Part shown: piece by piece, positions 4,164-8,961 of the stretch | How the letters are laid out: every line of letters starts with the position of its first letter | Position numbering within the stretch: the stretch's first letter is position 1 | Assembly (NCBI GenBank): GCA_018817865.1 | Contig: JAHITG010000250.1 | Location: 1 to 8,961 of the forward strand | Direction of reading: 5' to 3' | Source of the DNA: Spirochaetota bacterium | GTDB lineage: Bacteria; Spirochaetota; JAHITG01 | Length of the DNA stretch: 8,961 bases | The notes under the pieces: model-generated | What the model saw: only the letters and a program-made list of their open reading frames with translations | Told to the model about the DNA's origin: nothing | Database searches by the model: none | Translations under genes and position numbers: made by a program

Positions 4164-5940
4164 AATAAAGCTCCATGGTATCACCTGTTTTAAATAATTT
4201 TATAAATGACAGAAGGACCCGGGGAGCGTTTAAGTATCTTTCCGGATGAAACCCGGTCTTCTTTTTATAATGCAGTTTAAATCCGTTTCTCTTTAACAGG
4301 ATCTTTAAACCCCTGACGGAATAATCAACATAATGATCATCCGGGTGAGCCTTCAGCCATCCTCTTCGGTTGTACCAGTAGAAAGGTCCGTTGCCGTTAG
4401 GAACGGAGAAGCAGAGCATCCCCTCTTTTTTCAGCAATTTTTTTATTTTAGTTATTATGGTCTGAGGGTCCTTAAAATGTTCCAGCACATACCATAGTGA
4501 AATAACATCAAATTTATCCTGGAGCGGGTACTCTAAAAAGTTCCCGCAAACAGCCTCTATCTTTAATTCCTTTTTAATAAAGGTGACTGCGTTTTTTTCA
4601 ATTTCAATTCCTTTTACATTAAATCCTCTTTTTCTTGCCCGATCAAGAAAAAATCCATACGCACATCCGATATCCAGTAATTTTTTTCCTTTTTTAATTC
4701 CTCTTAAATATTTCTCAATGATCTTCAGCCTCTCATCCGAAAGTTTTGAGATGTTCTGTCTGTCTTCAAGATAAGTCCTGCCGTATTGCTCTTTATATTC
4801 TTTATTAAAATAGGAATGGTTATAGATCCTTTTTTCCTTTCTCTTTTGGTGAATTATTAAAAAATTCGTTTTACAGTATGTACAATGATATATCTGTTTT
4901 TCGATCTGGTTCAGGATCAACCGGGAACAGTTTCTCAGACAGGAAGGGCAGATCTGTTTTTCTACAGGCCTTCTGATAATTACTTTTTTACCGGCTTGTT
5001 TAAATAAGACAGTGAGATCATTATAATTTTTTTCAGGTGTAACAGGAAGCTTTTTAGGTTCCTCATTAATGAAAGCCAGCAGGCGCTTTTTTAAAACAGA
5101 ATTGACAGTATAGGGATGAGTACCTAAGTGGAAAAGATCATTCCTGAAACCGGCCAGTCTGGAATGATACAGAGAATTATTATAAAGGCCTGTCTGTTTC
5201 CCAAGCAATGACCCTTCCATGGCTGTTATGCCATATGAAGTGATCAGCATACGGCACTGATGCAGGAATGGGATGATGTTTTCCTGATCTTTTATAATCC
5301 TGTATTTTTTAAAATTACTTTTTACATAACTCTCCAGAACTGCTTTATATTGGTGACGGAAGTATTTCCCTATGCTGATGAAGAGGGTGCTTTGAAAATT
5401 AATTTTCTTTATCTGTTTAGCCATTTTAAGAGTTAACTTATTTGGGTCACTATTTCCAAAGCTTAAGAAAACATTATTGTCCATGTTTTGTTTTTTATGT
5501 GCATATCGCAGCAGTTCCCTGTTAACAGGGAGGTATTCCGCCCCGTCATAGTTGAAGCTGCTCTCGTCCAGATAACGATATGATAAGGGAGTAGTTGGAT
5601 TAATATAGAATATTCTCTGAGAAGAAGGAACTATCCCAATTGCATCCAGTAAGATCAGAGGAGCCATCAGGGATAGTCTGTGAATCAGGTTCTTTTTATG
5701 ATATCGAAAATCCAGGACTATAAATGACGGATCTTTTTTTTTAATATAGGAGAGTAAGTTTTCCCGGTCCTTGAAAAATCTGTTTCTTTCTTTTATTTCG
5801 ATCTTTCTTAATAAAAGTATTTCAGGTGAATAATTTTTTTGTAAATTCCGGTACAGGGTAAGGCACCGTTTCAGATGGCCGTATCCGATCCTGGGCGAGA
5901 ACTGGGGGATAATAAAAATAAGGGGATTCCTGTTTTTCAC
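4150..5940 (-). CDS. PseG-like glycosyltransferase-B-fold / zinc-knuckle / SAM methyltransferase fusion protein
   Basis: A 596-aa cytoplasmic protein with two enzyme-like halves. Residues 1-290 resemble PseG, the UDP-sugar hydrolase of pseudaminic acid synthesis, and related GT-B proteins: GYGHLKRC (19-26, with His22 where PseG has its catalytic His), LSFGNSDPNKLT (159-170), and ITSYGITAMEGSLLGK (233-248). Cys331, Cys334, Cys353 and Cys356 form a CxxC-x18-CxxC knuckle, common ahead of sugar methyltransferases. Residues 405-560 are a class I methyltransferase with LLDIGCAYG (421-429), acidic GIEIE (444-448) and WYVLEHF (483-489). It likely acts on an activated sugar or surface glycan; the substrate is unknown. 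Start is GTG at 5940, 1 nt after the DUF3006 stop, with AGG just upstream, implying coupled translation. A tandem repeat covers its stop, and a decayed tail of a similar gene lies 260 bp beyond. Confidence 0.78.
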   Translation of the reverse strand: MKNRNPLIFIIPQFSPRIGYGHLKRCLTLYRNLQKNYSPEILLLRKIEIKERNRFFKDRENLLSYIKKKDPSFIVLDFRYHKKNLIHRLSLMAPLILLDAIGIVPSSQRIFYINPTTPLSYRYLDESSFNYDGAEYLPVNRELLRYAHKKQNMDNNVFLSFGNSDPNKLTLKMAKQIKKINFQSTLFISIGKYFRHQYKAVLESYVKSNFKKYRIIKDQENIIPFLHQCRMLITSYGITAMEGSLLGKQTGLYNNSLYHSRLAGFRNDLFHLGTHPYTVNSVLKKRLLAFINEEPKKLPVTPEKNYNDLTVLFKQAGKKVIIRRPVEKQICPSCLRNCSRLILNQIEKQIYHCTYCKTNFLIIHQKRKEKRIYNHSYFNKEYKEQYGRTYLEDRQNISKLSDERLKIIEKYLRGIKKGKKLLDIGCAYGFFLDRARKRGFNVKGIEIEKNAVTFIKKELKIEAVCGNFLEYPLQDKFDVISLWYVLEHFKDPQTIITKIKKLLKKEGMLCFSVPNGNGPFYWYNRRGWLKAHPDDHYVDYSVRGLKILLKRNGFKLHYKKKTGFHPERYLNAPRVLLSFIKLFKTGDTMELYFRRK

Positions 5941-5941
5941 T

Positions 5942-6151
5942 TTACCTGCGTTTCTTCATTCTTTCCTGTAATGCTTTGACCTTCTCTTTCTGCTGCAGTT
6001 CTTTTACTTTATCGATCTGGAAGGAGACATTCAGGATGGTGCCTTCTTTTGTCCCTTTGGGGAGGAATTTTTTGGGGCATTCGATAAGGGCCTCTCCCTC
6101 GATCTCAAGAACCGCGATCTTTCCTTCTATTCTGTCTACGATCGCCTGCAT
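5942..6151 (-). CDS. DUF3006 family small protein
   Basis: The 69-aa product starts MQAIVDRIEGKIAVLEIEGE, the typical beta-strand opening of DUF3006, continues with LIECPKKFLPKGTKEG and LNVSF, and ends in a very basic, Gln/Lys/Glu-rich helix (residues 46-69). DUF3006 proteins are short, likely OB- or SH3-like beta barrels of unknown function that commonly sit as first or last genes of operons. The ATG at 6151 has a full AAGGAG (6163-6158) six bases upstream and a consensus promoter at 6189-6216. The stop codon is 1 nt from the GTG start of the PseG-like/methyltransferase fusion, so the two genes form a tight operon. No signal peptide or membrane segment is seen. Confidence 0.85.
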   Translation of the reverse strand: MQAIVDRIEGKIAVLEIEGEALIECPKKFLPKGTKEGTILNVSFQIDKVKELQQKEKVKALQERMKKRR

Positions 6152-6188
6152 ATTTTACTCCTTATACACTGGATTTATAACATTAATA

Positions 6189-6216
6189 ACTATATTAATT
6201 TAGAAATGTTTGTCAA
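6189..6216 (-). promoter_or_regulatory. sigma70-like promoter of the DUF3006-fusion operon
   Basis: On the minus strand TTGACA (6216-6211) is followed after 16 bp by TATAGT (6194-6189). Transcription would start near 6182, leaving about 31 nt before the ATG at 6151, which carries AAGGAG in its middle. Confidence 0.65.
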
Positions 6217-6256
6217 TAAGAATCAGATCGGATGCAGTATATTTTATTAAAAAACA

Positions 6257-6284
6257 TTGAAATTGTAATTATCTGGGGTATAAT
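6257..6284 (+). promoter_or_regulatory. sigma70-like promoter of the modular exported protein gene
   Basis: TTGAAA (6257-6262) is followed after 16 bp by TATAAT (6279-6284). It is divergent from the promoter at 6189-6216, with 40 bp between the two -35 boxes. The leader to the ATG at 6388 would be about 97 nt and includes an inverted repeat at 6341-6377. Confidence 0.5.
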
Positions 6285-6340
6285 ATGTATTAGAAGGTAA
6301 AAAAGTGTAATTTACTTGTTTTTTAAGCCGATTTTAAGAG

Positions 6341-6377
6341 TATAGTTTAAAATAAGAGAGAATCGTTTTAAACTATA
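6341..6377. repeat. 12-bp perfect inverted repeat in the leader of the modular protein gene
   Basis: TATAGTTTAAAA (6341-6352) is exactly inverted as TTTTAAACTATA (6366-6377), with 13 nt between. It ends 10 nt before the ATG at 6388, occupying the place of a ribosome site. The stem is AT-only except two G-C pairs, so a protein-binding operator is as likely as an RNA hairpin. Confidence 0.5.
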
Positions 6378-6387
6378 AAATAAAAAA

Positions 6388-8961
6388 ATGAGAACCTTAA
6401 AATATAAAATTATTACAGGGTTTACGAATTTTTTCTTGCCAAAATTAACTTTTAATATAAAAAATCAAATTTTTAAACAACAAAAGGGTTACAATTGTAT
6501 TTATCAAAATTCATTATTAAAAAAATTTTGTTTTTTATTTTCAGTAAAAAATTGGTGCCGTCCTTTTTTGTATTTGATCATTTTATTAATAACTAATTTA
6601 TACCTTGTTGTTATAACCTGTGGAGCAAATATTTTAGAAAATAACAATCCTTCTTTTGAATCAATAGGCAGTGGTGCATGTGATAGTGCAGAGTACTGGA
6701 ATGAAATTACCACTTCCTGTGCTGGAGTAACACGTTCATCAGCTCAATCACATACTGGTACATGGTGTATAAATTTTACTGATCCGACAGCTGGTTATAA
6801 TGGGAGGGGTGTCCGCTCTACAAATTTTTCTGCTCTGGGAGCATCGCCTGGTTCCAACTACAGGGCAGGAGGCTGGTTCTACGTACGAAATGAAGCAGGG
6901 GCTGTTGGCAGTTCAGAACTTCAGATAAATATCCTGTTTCTAAATTCATCCCGAGTTCAAGTGGGGATTGATAGTAAGACTTTCACGAATCCGGCTTTCA
7001 GCGCCTGGTATTATCATGATCTTACTGCTACCGCCCCAGCCAATACTGCTTATGTCCAGGTCTATATAGCTGTACGGGAAACCGTAAATAATAATAATGA
7101 TATTTATATTGATGATTTTCATATATATAATGAAGGGTATGGAGCAGGAGTTTACCTACCGGGAGATCATAAAGATTGGGACCTTGATACGGATAATGAA
7201 TTCAACACACGCTACGCTTCACCACAGTACTGCAGAAAAGTCATTAATCCGGTTTTCGATAATCAGTTCAAGATCAGCAGGTCCGGCTGGTCTCCCAACT
7301 GGGGTGATGGATTCTGGATAACCACTTATGACAACGTATGGAGTATTAACCAGGATGGGGGAGGGGGGAATGCTATATGGAAAGGTTCCCCTAATAATTA
7401 TATTACTGTTGTCTCTCGTACCAATCCTTCTGCAGATCCGGATAGCTTTGGAATCATGACTACATCTGCATTCCCCACATATTTGACTTTTGTTTCGAAT
7501 ATTGGACAAAGTATTTCTCATGTTACTTCTGTTACTATCAATCTTAGATTAGATTATGCAAAATGTGCCCAGGAGTATGTCTTTATCCGGTGGACCACTA
7601 ATAACTGGACAACATCTTCCTTTTCTTCGGCAACGGGAGCCGGTACATCCTATGAGGCCGTCATTCCGCCAGTTGATTCCGGAAAAAGCGTGATCTATTA
7701 CGCCATGACCTCCACGGCCAATCCTCCTGCTGCTGCGGATGCAGACCTTTTAACTCTTTCGTTTAAATACAGTGATGGGGACACCAATTTCAGATATAAC
7801 GTAATTAATACTCTGTCCTATATAACAAATCTGATCTCTCCTAAAGATGGAGAAACCGGATATTATACAAGAAGGCCAAAGTTTAAATGGTATAATGCGC
7901 TGGATGATGACGGGGATAAGATCCAGAACTACCATATCTGGGTGGATGATAATGCTGATTTTGGCTCTCCAATTGTGAATACGGATACCGGCTCGACCAA
8001 TTCCTGGTATCAGATAGCCGCGACACTGAATCTTCCAACCACCTATTACTGGCGGATCACCGCTTATGACGGAGCAGACTGGGGACGGTACAGCCAGACC
8101 AATTCCTTTGTTATTGATCCGCCGTTCATTACGGTTGACGGAAGCGGGAATGACTGGGGTGTTGCCGGATACAACAACCACACCAATGTCTGTCACATTT
8201 CAAACGGTATCTATATGTGGAAGGATGCGAACGGCAGCTGGAGCGGGAGCGGAAATGATGTCAGGGAGATCGGAGGCTTTGACTGGGGGAACTGCGAAAT
8301 ACAGGATACGAAGATAACGGCGGATACAAATATCCTCTATTTCTATTTCAAATTTCTGGATTTGACATCCGGGGGACTTTCCTATATCACCATTACTCTG
8401 GATACGGACCAGGTCTCCGGGTCCGGGAATAATGATTTTGCAGGGAATTCAGAGACCACTCTGAATCCTTCAGCCGAATGGGAAAAGCAGATCGTCTGTA
8501 CCATAAACAAGACAGGGGTTTTTGATACATCCTGGAACTGGAATGAGTGCGGGGAATCCTGGTTCGATGAGACCACAGAAGTGGTAGAGATAGGCATTCC
8601 CTGGGAGGACCTCGGTATTACCCTGCCTCAAAAGGTGCGGTTTTCCGTTGCCGTAGGCTACAAGGATACCGGGGACCAGATGAAGGAGACAGGCGCCACC
8701 TCTGATGTGCTGGACTGTCTCACTATCTACGGTCCGAATACATGGGATGAGGTGAGTGACGATAATGTCTGGCATTATTTTGACCTGAATTTTAATAAAG
8801 ACCCCTATCACACAAGTACCGGCAGTGCCTCCGGAATTGTATGGCCTGATCATTTTTCCGTGGAATCGACACGGGGATTCACGACTCCCGGTATCGAGTT
8901 CAGTATAACCAACAGGGCGCATTCCTTTGACTGTAACTGTCTCAACTGCCAGGAGTTCAAC
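6388..8961 (+). CDS. large modular exported carbohydrate-binding-like protein, N-terminal 858 residues (partial)
   Basis: An open frame with 858 codons and no stop runs off the right edge. Residues 1-57 are basic and polar; a membrane segment or late signal anchor follows at about 59-77 (FLYLIILLITNLYLVV, then TCGAN). Residues 83-248 look like a CBM4/9-type jelly roll, ending in the typical IYIDDFHIYN (239-248). About 375-445 forms a small beta domain with FIRWTTNNW. Residues 480-577 are FN3-like (SPKDGE..., YYWRITAYDGADWG). Residues 580-800 resemble DOMON/glucodextranase C-terminal modules (ITVDGSGNDW, VVEIGIPWEDLG). Residues 849-854 carry a CNCLNC cysteine cluster. A surface polysaccharide-binding or -degrading enzyme is likely, its catalytic part possibly beyond the window. 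No Shine-Dalgarno precedes ATG 6388. Absence of stops in about 60 codons of 18% GC DNA supports coding, but a later start (TTG 6568) is possible. Confidence 0.72.
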   Translation, partial: MRTLKYKIITGFTNFFLPKLTFNIKNQIFKQQKGYNCIYQNSLLKKFCFLFSVKNWCRPFLYLIILLITNLYLVVITCGANILENNNPSFESIGSGACDSAEYWNEITTSCAGVTRSSAQSHTGTWCINFTDPTAGYNGRGVRSTNFSALGASPGSNYRAGGWFYVRNEAGAVGSSELQINILFLNSSRVQVGIDSKTFTNPAFSAWYYHDLTATAPANTAYVQVYIAVRETVNNNNDIYIDDFHIYNEGYGAGVYLPGDHKDWDLDTDNEFNTRYASPQYCRKVINPVFDNQFKISRSGWSPNWGDGFWITTYDNVWSINQDGGGGNAIWKGSPNNYITVVSRTNPSADPDSFGIMTTSAFPTYLTFVSNIGQSISHVTSVTINLRLDYAKCAQEYVFIRWTTNNWTTSSFSSATGAGTSYEAVIPPVDSGKSVIYYAMTSTANPPAAADADLLTLSFKYSDGDTNFRYNVINTLSYITNLISPKDGETGYYTRRPKFKWYNALDDDGDKIQNYHIWVDDNADFGSPIVNTDTGSTNSWYQIAATLNLPTTYYWRITAYDGADWGRYSQTNSFVIDPPFITVDGSGNDWGVAGYNNHTNVCHISNGIYMWKDANGSWSGSGNDVREIGGFDWGNCEIQDTKITADTNILYFYFKFLDLTSGGLSYITITLDTDQVSGSGNNDFAGNSETTLNPSAEWEKQIVCTINKTGVFDTSWNWNECGESWFDETTEVVEIGIPWEDLGITLPQKVRFSVAVGYKDTGDQMKETGATSDVLDCLTIYGPNTWDEVSDDNVWHYFDLNFNKDPYHTSTGSASGIVWPDHFSVESTRGFTTPGIEFSITNRAHSFDCNCLNCQEFN

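Noticed and set aside
141..4190. Shared AACAGGTG motif between the 131-265 element arms and the 3' end of the fusion gene near 4183
   Set aside because: The match is only about ten bases and is not in a comparable structural setting; chance is sufficient.
6504..6713. 69-aa minus-strand ORF in the AT-rich start of the modular gene
   Set aside because: No ribosome site, low-complexity product, and it overlaps the membrane-anchor coding region of the plus-strand gene.
7219..8922. Several minus-strand ORFs of 71-150 codons opposite the modular protein
   Set aside because: They are antisense to a continuous 858-codon frame with recognisable domain motifs, and their translations look like nothing known.

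Overview
The window is 9 kb of AT-rich bacterial DNA, most likely from an uncultured Gram-negative lineage. Bacterial signals are a lipoprotein signal peptide, sigma70-like promoters, AGGAG-type ribosome sites and a Rho-independent terminator. No rRNA, tRNA, transposase gene or CRISPR array is visible, so the phylum cannot be named. The archaeal-type phosphoglycerate mutase and the long modular exported protein would fit one of several anaerobic or candidate phyla; that is a guess.

Layout. The left edge (73 to 1, minus strand) holds the first 24 codons of a probable CDP-alcohol phosphatidyltransferase with its own promoter. Just upstream lies a 135-bp structured inverted-repeat element (131-265), then an unassigned 44-aa ORF (434-568). 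Next come a DUF192 lipoprotein (696-1124) with a promoter and terminator, then a two-gene operon. The operon starts from a consensus promoter whose predicted transcript begins with a perfect 26-bp hairpin. It encodes an archaeal-type phosphoglycerate mutase (1307-2518) and a flippase-like membrane protein of the lysylphosphatidylglycerol-synthase TM family (2528-3718).

A 431-bp convergent gap (3719-4149) is filled with palindromes, a second MITE-like element (3925-4070) and a 52-bp segment matching the tail of the next gene, probably the remnant of a lost paralogue. On the minus strand, a DUF3006 gene (6151 to 5942) is translationally coupled to a 596-aa fusion (5940 to 4150). The fusion joins a PseG/glycosyltransferase-B-like half, a four-cysteine knuckle and a SAM methyltransferase half, which suggests nucleotide-sugar or surface-glycan modification.

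Across a divergent promoter region, a large open frame begins at 6388 and runs off the right edge (858 codons without a stop). It encodes a membrane-targeted, modular beta-sandwich protein with carbohydrate-binding-like, FN3-like and glucodextranase-C/DOMON-like segments. Its first 240 bases are only about 18% GC against about 46% near 8340-8580.

Taken together, the window mixes housekeeping (glycolysis, phospholipid head-group synthesis) with envelope and surface functions. The most unusual items are the 5'-terminal mRNA hairpin, the PseG-like/methyltransferase fusion with its ghost paralogue tail, and the cloverleaf-like repeats. No complete novel defence or mobile system can be demonstrated.
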